From Gamarada debralockiae (lineage: Eukaryota > Ascomycota > Leotiomycetes > Helotiales > Hyphodiscaceae): a stretch of 64,000 nt of DNA. The notes under the pieces are model-generated. The model did no database searches and was not told the origin of the DNA. It was given only the letters and a program-made list of their open reading frames with translations. The stretch spans positions 1 through 64,000 of the forward strand of contig NXFV01000537.1 in the NCBI GenBank assembly GCA_002803225.1, read 5' to 3'. Shown piece after piece: positions 23,542 through 35,600 of the stretch; position 1 is the stretch's first letter; each line of letters opens with the position of its first letter. The translations under genes were made by a program, and so were the position numbers.

Positions 23542-23591
23542 GTGTCCCGGACACCCACTGAACAGTGCGTAAGTTGATATGCAACTTACGC
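23542..23591. promoter_or_regulatory. Two adjacent inverted repeats
   Basis: GTGTC-CCG-GACAC at 542-554 is a perfect 5-bp inverted repeat around CCG. GCGTAAGTTG at 567-576 is matched by its exact reverse complement CAACTTACGC at 582-591 across a 5-base spacer. Two dyads within 50 bp suggest dimeric transcription-factor sites, or a hairpin if transcribed. The nearest gene start is the conserved protein ending upstream at 22788, about 0.75 kb away. Function is inferred. Confidence 0.4.
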
Positions 23592-26500
23592 TTTCTTGGG
23601 GTAAGTGGCAGGGTAAGCTGAATCTTTTTTGCGGCCTATTTTCAGGATGTACAGGGTGCATATAACGAAATCGACCCTATCCCGGACGTTCCTGTACTTT
23701 CTTCGCGTCAGCTCGTGGCAAAAACACCCCCCCTTTTGCCCAAACGGGTCCAATAACCTACCCATGTCGACCTGAATATCTGATATCCTTCGGACCGCTT
23801 ATTATTACTATTCAGAACATCCCAATTCGGTCTTGTGCTTCTATTCCTATCTGATTTCCCAACTTCTCAAACCACCGTTGATTTCTTTCGAGAGACACTA
23901 TCTGGTCACCGCTGCGGATAGCCTGCAAGCCTTTTCGAATCTTGTACCTCCTCAGACCCAAAAAACCCTTGTGTCCTTCCCTCCCGCACCCGTCACCGAA
24001 TCCCTGGGATCAGCAATCTTCCTACTGCTTCACCCACCACCTCCACCCCTCATTCTGCACATTCCCGTCGTACATAGATCTCCACCATGTCACTCCAGCG
24101 TCAATCGGCCCACTCTCTCTTCCCTTCCCGCCCATCCTTCGATCCGCGCTAAACATTGGACGAGATACTCGAGGCAATGTGTCGTGTTGTCTGTGTAATC
24201 CCAGAAACCTGGTCAAAAACTCCTGAAGATCACAAACCAGCCACAATTTGTTCGCCCTGCTATAGGATCTGTCCTCTGAGAGGATCCCTAAACAGCTGAG
24301 GTTGTGACAACTTGTGACATTCCGTGGCTCCCAAATTGACCACTCGGAAGCCGTCATTGAGCTTCTTGTATAAGGTCAAGGACGACGACAACCTTAGAGG
24401 CTCGTATAATACTAATGTTGACTTGTCATTTTTCTTTTTGCGACAATCATGCGACGAATCACAAGATATGCGAGTTTGCTGTCCGGATTCTTTTTGGATA
24501 TTTGGAATCCTTGGCTTTCATCTCATCTTTCTTCGAGAAATCGTTGGGTAGTTCTAGACATGTCTGTTCTTGACCTCGTCGGGCCCTCCCGATCATATTC
24601 CAGTCCCGAAGAACTTGGTTTCCAAGACCCATATCTGACAAATAGATCTATCTCTTCCTCCTCCTTGCAGATCCTACAAGATGCAGCCCTACATACTGTT
24701 TCTTGTAGTCTTTAAAGCAATCAAAGCATCAATTCCTTCCCTCTCACTCTGTTGTCCTCACTACCCAGAGATCTTGTCCAACACCGTGGATAGGCCGCAT
24801 CATCGATAATCAACTTTCCAGGCGAACCTCAATCCCAGTACAAACTGCACAAACCTCCCCAAACGTATGATACCGAAGTCTCCCAAGCATGCTCCTCCTC
24901 CTTGCTAGGAGCATTTTTGTCACACCACCGGTACGACTTGTCAGAACAACCTCCTTGGCAGAATTAAGTTATTATGCTTATTTCCAAATGGCGTGCCTCG
25001 CTTCCAACTTTCCCAGTACCAAGTCAAGATCCTGTTTGTCTGCTCGTGATATCTGATATATCATCTACCACTCGTGGAAGCTCATGCTGGTGAACATCAC
25101 AAACCGGCTGCCCCACCTCAATTCCAAGGAATAGCGAGGCATTGATCACGAAGAAGAGGCCAGACCCTCTGAACCCATGTTAGGTCCAGTATATCGGACG
25201 AAGTGCTTCTCGAACGCTCCAACTGTTTACAAAAGCCGAATAGGTGAAGAGATCACGGTTTCTTGCAAAAGATACCAGTTCAAAGCCTTGGAAAGGCTCT
25301 TGAAGGAGGTCATGTCAAGGTCGCTATTGGGCGCCCCGTTTGAGACTAACACTCTTAGGGTCCTTCACAGCCTATCTGTCAAATGTATCATCGGTAATAT
25401 TTCGATGTTGCCAATGACCAATCAAACACACAATACCACTTTACCAGAAACCTAAAGCCTCTAGGCAAAGTTACAGGCCGCTTTTCTTTAACCTCCTGAA
25501 AATTATCTTAAACCGTTCATGCCATTGCGAACGTTCTGGAAACCTCACAGTAATATTCCCACACACCGCATTTTCACCCATCTTCGATCATGACCTCATC
25601 TCACCCCCACTCCCTATGCTCAACTCCGTTGCAAGACATCCACACCGACGGTGACACAAAGATCCCTGACCACCTGAGGCAAAACAATCTCTCACCCACA
25701 AAAACAACAAAACCAAAAAGCAAACGACCCGTTGTGACGCTGTGGCTTTCTCAAACCTCTCGATCGGTAAATCCTCAGCCGCACAATCAACCTTCCTCGG
25801 CTGTGGATGATCAACAAGACCGCTGAACCTTACGCCACTCCTCCGCCCACACATTGCTTTTCCCTTCCGTCTCAAATTCTCAACGGTCTGGCCGGTTCAA
25901 AGGCCTTCAGTGCGTTGTCAACCACCGAACCACGAGGTCCTAAAACCTTACCGCACCCTAATGCATCATCGCGTAGGGTTTCGAAACAATCTCACGCAGT
26001 TCTGATGTCAAAGTCTTCACTAAAAGTGGTTGCATTTTCTTTTTAAGAAAGGCGGTGCGTAGCTCTTCAGCTGGTGTGGCGAGCTCGCTGCTTTTTGTGG
26101 GGGAGGCGAACGCGAGGGGTAAAGCTGCAACCCTAATTCCGATTCCCAATTTATCAATAATCGCCCAATTATCCCTACCTAAAACATATTATTGGGTGGC
26201 ATTCAGCTTGTATGCGCAAGCTGATTCATAAGTTGGCGAAAGTTCGAGCAATGAGGTTCCCAACGTGGTTTGCGGTTGAGCCGTTTTTAGTTGACAGGAG
26301 CTCTTGGTAAGATGAGCCAACGTCGGCATTGCGTCAGTTTAGGGGATTGGCTGTATTAACAGAGAATTTAATAACACCCCCGGGGACGCCCCTTTTTGAT
26401 TCTGCGGGAAGGATTCCGTGGGGTTAGCGAGCAGGCGAATCAGAGGCCCAAGCACCTCGCATCTTGACCCCCCTATTGATCGCCAGCCAGAGGACGAAGT

Positions 26501-26689
26501 ATCAATGGCTATGCTGTTGTATTGCAAGGTGCAATGCATCACCGATGAGATGAAGTGACGATCGAACTGGGCCGATAAGAAGGAATTGGTTGCTCTTCAA
26601 GTGAGCGAACCAGAACCTCGAATGGGTTAGGTCTTGAGCCTTCTCAGCATCGCCAAATTAAGGGGTTCATTTTAACGGTGTCCTTTTTC

Positions 26690-26880
26690 GACGCAAGATG
26701 TAACTATGTACCGCTCACCTGAAGTACCAACCTCAGGAATGAATATCAATGGCTGCCCCTTTCACTTGCAAGATGTCACTAAGTACCGTTCGCCTGGAGA
26801 TTTCCAATAGTCAACATCAATGGCTCTTCTCTTTCACCATGCGACGCACTATGTAGCGCTCACCTGAAGCAATCCCATCT
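26690..26880. repeat. Degenerate tandem repeat, unit about 70-75 bp, 2.5 copies
   Basis: Blocks GCAAGATGTAACTATGTACC, GCAAGATGTCACTAAGTACC and GCGACGCACTATGTAGC are followed in each case by a version of GCTCACCTGAAG or GTTCGCCTGGAG. The linking element TCAATGGCT precedes copies 2 and 3, and also occurs once further left at 26503. The array ends some 35 bp before the stop codon of the succinate dehydrogenase gene, so it lies in that gene's 3' flank. Confidence 0.65.
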
Positions 26881-26913
26881 TCAAACCAATAACGAAATTT
26901 ATTCTCTATCTCT

Positions 26914-29425
26914 CTAATAACTCCTCTTCATAGGCGGCACACTAGCACACTCCTTCTCATCTAGAGTCTTCATCACCACATCCCTATACTCCACCCTAAC
27001 ACTTTCCCCCTCTTTCTGCCAACTCAACGTATGCTTCATCCACTTCCCATCCTTCCTCTCCGGATAATCCTCCCGTGCATGACTTCCCCTCGACTCCTTC
27101 CTATCCAACGCACTCTTCGCCGTCTGGCTCGCGCACCTAAGCAAATTCCGCATCTCGAGTGTCTCAATCAAATCACTATTCCAAATCAAGCTCCTGTCAC
27201 TCAAACTCAACCTCTCCGCAAAGTCTTTCTCTACTTGTTGGACGGCGGCGTAGCCGGTGGAGAGGGATTCTTCGGTGCGGAATACGGCCACGTCGGTTTG
27301 CATCGCTTTTTGCATATCCATTCGCAGCTTTGCGGATGGTGTATCTCCTGAAGCTGTCCGAATCCGCTCTAAATCTGCGAGAGACTCTTTTCCGATATCT
27401 TCGGGAGCTTTGAGATGAGGAGCTCCTTTGTCGTTGTTCTCTGCGATGTGCAGCGCTGATGCGCGGCCAAAGACCACGATATCGAGCAAAGAATTGGCGC
27501 CGAGTCGATTTGCGCCGTGGACGGAGACACAGGCTGATTCTCCTGCTGCATACAATCCCTCGACAATCTTCTCCTTTCCGTCTTCGGCTACGGAGATGAC
27601 TTGGCCTTTGTAATTTGTTGGTATGCCTCCCATGCAGTAATGCACCGTTGGTAGGACTGGGATAGGTTGTTTCGTGATGTCGATTCCGGAGAAGATATTG
27701 GCTGTTTCCGCGATGCCTGGTAATCGTTCATGGATAACTTCTGCAGGAAGATGGGAGAGTTGGAGATAGATATGATCTTTCTCCGGTCCGCATCCTCTTC
27801 CTTCCTTGATCTCTATATTCATGCTTCTCGACACCACATCTCTAGACGCCAGATCCTTAGCAGTGGGCGCGTACCGCTCCATGAATCTCTCTCCATTCCC
27901 ATTCAACAAATACCCTCCTTCCCCTCTCGCTCCCTCCGTGATCAACACACCGGCACCATATATCCCCGACGGATGAAACTGCACAAACTCCATATCCTGA
28001 TTCGGCAGTCCCGCCCTCGCAGCCATCGCATTTCCATCCCCTGTGCTCGTATGCGCGCTTGTACAACTGAAATATGCCCTCCCATATCCTCCCGTCGCCA
28101 GAACAGTATTTCGCGCAAACATCCGATGCAGAGTCCCATCTTCCATACTCAGGCACAGAACCCCGGAACATTTACCATCCACCATCAACAGATCCAGGGC
28201 GAAATACTCGATGAAGAAATTGGTATTGTGCTTCAAACTCTGTCCATATAACGTGTGCAACAAAGCGTGACCGGTCCTATCTTCGGCACATGCTGTTCGG
28301 TAAGCCTGGCCTCCTTCTCCGTATTTCAGGGATTGTCCTCCGAGAGCTCGTTGGTAGATTGTACCTTCAGCGGTCCGGGAGAAAGGCATCCCATAGTTTT
28401 CGAGCTCATAGACGGCTTTTGAAGCTTCGCGTGTCATGTAGTGGATTGCGTCTTGGTCGCCGAGCCAGTCTGAGCCTTTTACGGTGTCGTACATGTGCCA
28501 ACGCCAGTCATCTGGAGATGTCAGTCATGCGATTTGATGAAAGGGTAGGACGGAGGTGGGGAGGTACCTTCGGTCATGTTACCCAAAGCTGCGTTGATGC
28601 CGCCCTGAGCTGCTACTGTGTGGGATCTTGTAGGGAACTGACCATGCGTCAGTGAAGGTAAAAAGCAGATTCGGAAAATCAAAGTCACAAGTCCAATCAC
28701 ACTAAGTTGAAGTTCGGCCAGAAAGGTAAAGGGAACATGCAAATTTGCGATGTGCAACAAAACCAGATCGCAAGCTAGGAAGTGAATAGTAGAATGTGAC
28801 GACATATTGAAGGTGAGCACTTGGTTCACAAGGAACGAGGGAGTGAAATGGGTTTCGCCCAACACACTTCGCCTTCTCGTCTCTCATAGTGTTTCGTCTC
28901 GCACCGAAGGCGGAATCCACCTCGAAAAGGAGATATCAGGAGAGAAGCTCAGCTGCCTGCCAAGGGCGTTGGCCATTTCCGCTATCACGCGAAATGCCGC
29001 CAGGAGAGTTTTCCTTTCTTCATAAGAGGAAAAGCATTGTCCAATTGCTATAATTCGGAGGAAAGACTCTGAGCAAGATACTGCAACTGAACTGAAAGTG
29101 AGACCAGAACATACCAACTTGCTAATACAAGCAGTTTCCAGCCCTGACTCCGCCAACCCCACCGCTGCTCTCAAGCCAGCTCCCCCAGCACCAACTACAA
29201 TTGCACTGTGCTCATCAGCATTCCTCTTTTGCTCTTATCAGGCTGTTGGACTCACTCATAGTGATGATCAACAATTGGGGTCCCCAGCCCACCACCCGTA
29301 GCAGTCGTTGCCCGCCGCCGTTGCGCTTGGGTCAGGAAGCTTCTTCTCGCGTTCTGCGCTGAAACTCCATTCTTGCGGAAGGTGGTGTGGAAGACTTTCC
29401 CACACGTTCGCACAAGCCCTCTCAT
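26914..29425 (-). CDS. SDH1: Succinate dehydrogenase flavoprotein subunit, mitochondrial
   Basis: Four exons (29425-29256, 29205-29115, 28637-28568, 28511-26914) give 642 residues, the usual fungal length. Residues 1 to about 40 are basic and hydroxylated with no acidic residue ([12 protein letters not shown]...), a mitochondrial targeting sequence. GAGGAG at 62-67 binds FAD, His93 in [10 protein letters not shown] is the covalent FAD attachment site, and HPSGIYG and GEGGYLLN are in the active-site region. The protein oxidises succinate to fumarate in complex II and the TCA cycle. The start was chosen because the DHHYDAIVVG junction is only in frame with the ATG at 29425. Intron 2 is about 477 bp, far longer than the others here. 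VHYCMGG carries Cys where many homologues have Asn. I cannot tell whether this is the only SDH1 copy. Confidence 0.93.
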
Positions 29426-30142
29426 CCTTTCTCGAATGAGATTGCGAAACGGAGAAGAGAGTAGAGGAAGACATCGTAAGATAATGGCGATGTTTACATG
29501 TGGGGTCCCCGCAGATAGTGTCGGTTATATCAAGATTCGGGAATAATAATCCGCAGTAGACGGTTGAAAGCATGTCGGCTTTATGCTGTTCAGGGATACG
29601 TTTGATAACCAATATTCAATAGATTGTAATTGGGCGAGAATGAGCCAAGGAATCCGAGTTTGACTCTTTCGTATTTGTGTTCTGTTATCCTCTCTTCTTT
29701 GGGTCCTGTCTTAAATTGGCAGGCATACAGAAGCGATTTCGTGGCGACAATAACGCCACGTCGAAGCAAAGTTCTCGTCACTCCCGTCATTCCTTTCTCA
29801 TCTTTCAAATTCTAAGAATTTGGGTGGAAGCTACTTTTTGCCTAGCTAGATGCGCAAGAAGTGGCGCGATACCGGTAGCAATTTGCTTCGTGTTCCGTCC
29901 GAAGGCCTCGAGAGGTAAGTGCCTGATGCCCAAGGTGATCCCCATAGTATTGCTATGGCCCATTTCACTTTCGGGATCAAAACTTGGCCGTTCTTACGCT
30001 TTTCGAGAAGAGATTTTATTGATTTCTTTCGTTGTTCTCTAGCTGCAGCGTTTGTCATGCAACAGATACCGCTGAAACATCACGCTTGCTGGTCTGTTCG
30101 GTCCTCTAAGAATGACACGGACGTCTATGAGCACTTCTAGGA
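29426..30142. other. Upstream region of SDH1
   Basis: This 717-bp spacer lies between the SDH1 start and the stop codon of the cystathionine gamma-synthase gene, both on the minus strand. It probably holds the SDH1 promoter. No other gene is seen. Confidence 0.5.
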
Positions 30143-31868
30143 TCATAACTCAAAAGAAATGCCCTCCTTCTCAACTTTCGCCTTGACTTCATCAGCCGCT
30201 CTCACGGCAACCCTGAAATCCTCCAACAACACCTCGGTATCCTCCAACCCCGGCGCGATCCTAACCTGCTTCTCGTTCAGCCCATAATTCGCCGCCCAAT
30301 CCAACTGCTTCCCATACAGCCCTTTCACATACGGCAACGCAATTGTCAAGTGTGCTCCAAGATGGGGTCCATGATGCACATTCAAATTGTCGTAAAAAGC
30401 GATCGTTGATTCGACCGTATCGAACTCGACGCTAAGAAGACAACCATATCCTGGTGTATACTCAGCTGTTTTCTTCCGCATGCGCACTTCGTAGTTTGTT
30501 TTTGAAGAGGAGACAGAAGGATAGTAGACCCGAGATACACTACTGTTGGGATTCGAAACTTGACTTTGAAGGTATTCCACGATGCGTGCGGAATTGTTGT
30601 TCAGCGTCAGGGAGCGCTCCATATAATTCCTGCTGTTCTTTTCCAAGACTTCGGCATCAGCATTGTACATATCGTTCTGATAAAATTCCTTGAATATGCT
30701 TTTGAGCTCGGAATATCTTGGCAATGAAGGGTTGAGCACAGCGCTCCCACCCATCACGTCCGCGTATCCGCTGAAGGATTTGGTCAGGGACGTCACTACA
30801 ATATCTGCAACTCCCATCACATCCACGTTGGAGAAACTCCCGATCGTATCATCCACAACCAGTACAAATTCGTACTTATCAGCAAGTTTCCTCAGTCGAT
30901 CAAGATCCGGTGTTATGAGGATCGGATTTGACGGGAATTCACACCACACTGCCTGCACTTTTCGCCCCTCCTTCAGCTCGGCCTCTAGATGTGTTTCCAG
31001 TTGATCCAGCTCCTCCGAAGTTCCAAGACCAAGAAATTTGAATCCAGGCCCAAAATCCTCAAAAACACGGATCGTCGAATGAAACGCAAATCCAAAAAGC
31101 ACCGTCGTCCCATTGAATTTGCTGACCAAATACTGATGTGTGAGGTAAATCGACGCCATGCCCGTCTGAAAAAGATACACATCATCCGGGCTAACCTTCT
31201 CCTTCCTCGGAGGATTCGCAGGTGCTCTCTCCAACAATCCAGCTATTCGTTCTCGAATTATTGCATGTGCAGAACCCTCCACCACTTTTGGTGCAACAGA
31301 ATCGTCAGAAACTTCATGCAACAAATCCAGATGCTTCAAACTCTCCTCCGCCAATCGCGACGAGATACCAACTCCAGGATGACTCCAAAAAGGCATCACG
31401 ACCGGCGTCTTCGGCGCGGGGAAGAATACTGCGTACAGCCTGACATCGATATCAAACACCCGAATGCTCAACTCGTCGGACGACAATCTGTCATCACCCC
31501 TCGCCGTCGCAGTCGCAAAAGTCACGCATTCATTGGCCGCTCTTTGCGTCATGAAAAGTAAGCAATTTTGGCCTTCTGCTTTTGCGTACTCAACGATCTT
31601 TCCAGTGAGCTGGATTTTGTCAGTCTGTGTTTTGGCTTTTGAGGGTGGAGGAGGGGAGGATGAAGGGAGGAGAGGGGGATAGACTAACTTCTTTGATATC
31701 CCGATGTATCAACATACGCGGATACATGCTCTTCAGCGAATTCAAGAGCTCTATATCCCCATGCACGAATCTCAACACATTCGCCCATCCTGGGAGGTGG
31801 ACTGTGATGGAATGGCGGGGTGCTGGTGGGATCGCGTGACCTGGTTCAGTTTGGATTTTGGCTGACAT
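30143..31868 (-). CDS. Cystathionine gamma-synthase (PLP enzyme)
   Basis: Two exons (31868-31689 and 31609-30143) give 548 residues; the 79-bp pyrimidine-rich intron has GTTAGT and CAG ends. The fungal-type N-terminal extension opens MSAKIQTEPGHAIPPAPRHS. The fold-type I PLP domain follows: FQTGMASIYLTHQYL, then VVDDTIGSFSNVD, and the Schiff-base lysine in TSLTKSFSGYADVMGG at about residue 337. The enzyme joins O-acetyl- or O-succinyl-homoserine with cysteine to make cystathionine in the transsulfuration route towards methionine. The length is in the range of fungal family members, which are longer than bacterial ones. A TTG-initiated extension four codons upstream is not needed. No lesions are seen. 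Confidence 0.9.
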
Positions 31869-32643
31869 TTTGACTGCCAAAGTATCTCGAGGCTTGATTC
31901 TGGTGGATTGAAGGGTTTGAGTGTTATATGGGGTACTCCGTATTTATTATGGTTTTGAAGGGATACCTTCTAAGCTCTAGGTGCGACATTTTGACATTCT
32001 CACATCAGCCTTCCTTACTTAGCCTTAGCTTTCTCGCGTAGCTACTGGGCCTATCCCAGCCTCGATCAGGTGTCCGGAGAAGCCCGGAGATACCCGATCG
32101 GCGTCCCTTTTTCTGTCTGAAGCATTTGGACGTAAAAGATAATACCTTGCTTTCGATTGCAATCAGATTTCCATAGTCCTTTGTCTCTTGTCAGGCGGCC
32201 TGCACAAGAAAGTGGAAAGGAGCAAGCGTTCTCATTCCGGATGTCTCGTACTCATCTCGTTTGCGATTGGTCCAATGTCCGAATTGCGAGACTCCGGCTG
32301 GATCACGTACAAAATCAGTGTGTGGTTGTACACGACGTATCCCATGAATAATGTATGAGGTGGAATTTGAGGATATATAATCAACTTGCGGTTCACTCAT
32401 GGTTTGGGCGTTGTAGGAGCCAGGATACAATGAAATGCGAATAGATTCCCCCTTTTTTTTCATACAATTGTTGTTGAAGAGAGTATATCCCCGAGTTCCG
32501 TCCAAAGAAACCCTTTGACAAAAAATAATATCCAAGAAATAACTCCGATCTCCAATCATCAAGCCCAGATTCCCAAGTATTCAGTATCACATATCCCATT
32601 CCTCCATATTTCATACAGATCCCAACCTCCAAGTCCAAGGATG
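31869..32643. other. Upstream region of cystathionine gamma-synthase
   Basis: This 775-bp spacer lies before the stop codon of the large oxidoreductase/hydrolase gene. Nothing coding is seen. CTCCGGAC/CCCGGAG-like palindromic fragments near 32070-32085 could be regulatory, but the evidence is weak. Confidence 0.4.
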
Positions 32644-35600
32644 TTAATGCCCCTTAACACCATTAACATCCCCCTTCACAGGAATCGGCACATCATTCCT
32701 CCATGTCCTCCAGTCCCTCCAATCAGGCTCCACGTACGTATACTCCGCCCCTCTACACACCTTATCCGCCTGCGCCCTAACAAGCGGATATACATCTTTA
32801 TACGCCTCCCTCCCCATCCAACAATCCAGATGTCCATATCCCTGCACCACACGTCTCTCATATTTATCAGGTCCAAACTTATCCCTTAAAATAGTATACG
32901 TCTTGTCTGTGGATTCGGGACTGAGAACTTTGTTGTCGGCGCCGGAGAAGAGCATGATGGGTATGCCTTTGAGACGGGATACGTTCTCGTGGGTCGTGAG
33001 GTCTTTGAACAACGGTGCGTTGCCAGTTACGTAGCCGCGGACACCCATTTGCATTAGGAGGTGGAGGAGAGTCATGTTCACGCCGCCGAAGAATCGGTTT
33101 ATTTGTCGGTGAGTTGCTTCGTTTAAGTTGCGATGGTTCCAGAGTCTACAAGGCCATTTAGCATTATTCACATAAATCGAAGCTATAGGGGGAGATATAC
33201 CTTCCAAAGACCAACGAGCAGCGATGGCACGAAACGTTGTTACATATCTCAGATCTCGAGTCAGGGTAGAAGCGCAGGACCTGGTTGACCAACTGCTGGA
33301 AATACGAATCATCCATGCTCGAAGAGCACGAGAACCACTTCCCCCCAAACGCAGCGTACAGCTTATCGAACGGAACTGGGCCAGCGAGAGCTTTGAACAG
33401 ATTGAGCGTTGCCCAGATGGGGTTCATGAAGACTTGAGAGCAGGAGATACCCTTGATCCACTCAGCTGGGATCGTGCCATCGAGCAGACCGCATGAATAT
33501 GCGACGGAACCCATGCAATGAGATACGGTATAGATTGGTTGATTCTCTTCACCAGACTGCTTGCGGATCCATTCGAGGCATGCGCGGATGTCGTAGCGGG
33601 AGTCATACGTCGTCCAGTTGTTCTCGGCGACCATGAGGTGGCAGATGCGGTGCACTGATACGTAGACTTTGTAGCCTGCGCGAGTGAAATAGTTGACGGC
33701 GTTGACTTCGATGGTGGGGAGGGCGAAGATTTGTTGATCGACGGACGCGCCGGGGATGAAGAGGATGGACTTCGTTTCGATGCTCGGGTTTCGAGACTCC
33801 CACACGTGTAAGAAAGTTTTCACGCGATCTCTTGCTACAATCTCAATCGAATGGTCAGGAGATGTATCGTTGATGTAGCCAGTGTACGAAACAACTGGGT
33901 ATTGCTGCCATGTGAGTGGGGCGAGGAAGAGACTTGCGGATTGCTTGGCGAAGTATCCCATGAAGCTGACAGTCGAAGACAATCTAGCCCACAAGTTCTT
34001 ACCCGAGGGTTGCAGGGTGAAGATTTCGGAAAGAAAGTCGGAAGGTTGGATGTGCATAATTCCACGGCCAAGAGGCTTCTCAGAATCCTTCTCTGAGATC
34101 GTCACGTACAGCGTAGACGTGGCTGTCCAGAAGCGCATCGGTGAAAGTGCGCATGAAGAGTCCACAACCTTGCAGCCATGGAAGTGATATTCTTCACCAT
34201 TGACTGACTTCATGTCGAAGTCGTAAGTGAGATTCTTCGTACCAGGAGCCTTGTCGTCACGGTTGAATAGATTGAAGTCTCCTCGCTGAACCATGAAAGG
34301 ACTCCCAGGCAGTCCAGCACAAGTGAACGTGCCAGTCAGCATTGCCGGATGATCGGCCCGGTTGACAATTGCGTTAGTATCCCAGGCTTTGACGCTCAGA
34401 AAGAATCTTGCTTGCTCACAAAGGCCCTTGGCCGTCTTTGCCGCCGTCTCGTAATCCGACAGCTTATCTCCCTCGATGCCTTCGCCAACGTGGATATATC
34501 CAGACATGACCTCAGAGAAGCCGAAACCATTTACCTTTGTGGCTTTGGTTCTCTCGACGACATTCACTGCTGCGGCAGTTCTCACCGTCATGGCCCGTTT
34601 AAGTTTTCGATCCTCTTCAACTTCGACGTCTTCCTTGTATTGGCCCGGTTCCCCAAAGAGATCGAGGATATTGTTTTTGGTCTTCAAATCGATTGGCTTG
34701 TTGATGTGTTCAGAGGCGGCTGCGTGTTCGACCGAACGTTCAGCAAGCGCTGTGATAGTTGCGAAAGGATTGACACCGAGAGCTGTTGGGATGACAGCGC
34801 CATCCGTGACAATTAGGCCAGGATGCACTTCCTTGCCGTTTCCAATGAAGACTTCTCCATAGTCATTCGTGACACCATGCGCACCAGTTCCATCAAAGCT
34901 CATGCAAGCTCCTCCGATTGGGTGAACAGTAATCTCCTGTTGACCCAAGGCAGCATAGAATGGGCTTTGAACGAAGGTCCCGCCAACGGCTTCTGTAGCA
35001 TCTTTCAGAATGCCATTCAAGTATTGAACATGCTCGCTCCTGCCCACTCCGACAAATTCCAACACAGGTTTGTCATCCTTGAGAGTGAGAATAGCTTGGT
35101 TGGAATCGTGGCTCATGACCAAATAGACCTGAGTCCTCTCAATGCTGCCCTTTCTGAAGTATGGACCCAAAAATCGAGATCCCTGCTGAGCAAGCACATG
35201 CCTGAACTTCTCCAGCAAAGTTTGGCCCTTGGGGTATTGATTTCCTGGCATCAACTCCAGCATCGTCTGGAACAAAGGGGCCAGCGCCTTTGGAACAGCA
35301 CCTTCTTCAATGACGAATCCATCAAGAGCGCTTTTGTGATTCGTCCGGCAATCGATGACACCAGTGATTGTTGGACCAACTGGTCTGTATGGAGATGGGT
35401 ATGATCGGCCGATAGCATTGACTTCCTCGTTTGTGTTATAGCCAAAGGCTAACATGTCGCCATTTCCACTCATGTTAATTCCAACGTTGTCACTCATAGA
35501 GAGTCCCAACTTCTTGCTTCGGAGGAGAATCTCAGTCGTCCCGATGCTTCCAGCACCGAGAAAAACAGCTTTTTTCGCATGGACCCACATCAAGTCTTCG

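Larger units (their letters stand above)
22789..26913. other. 4.1 kb gene-free stretch
   Basis: No coding region is supported on either strand. Overlapping frames at 23009-23661, 23833-24357 and 25590-26046 are short, lack conserved motifs and lie in pyrimidine-rich DNA. The stretch contains two compact inverted repeats (23542-23591) and a degenerate 70-75 bp tandem repeat at its right end (26690-26880). It may contain a noncoding transcript or decayed repeat DNA; the sequence alone does not decide. Confidence 0.5.

Noticed and set aside
23009..24357. Several 90-130 codon frames in the gene-free stretch
   Set aside because: They overlap on both strands, are low in conserved features and have no splice partner.
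33164..33200. Extension of the first exon of the fusion protein beyond the donor site
   Set aside because: The hydrolase domain continues only when the 55-bp intron is removed; the extension ends without the catalytic His.
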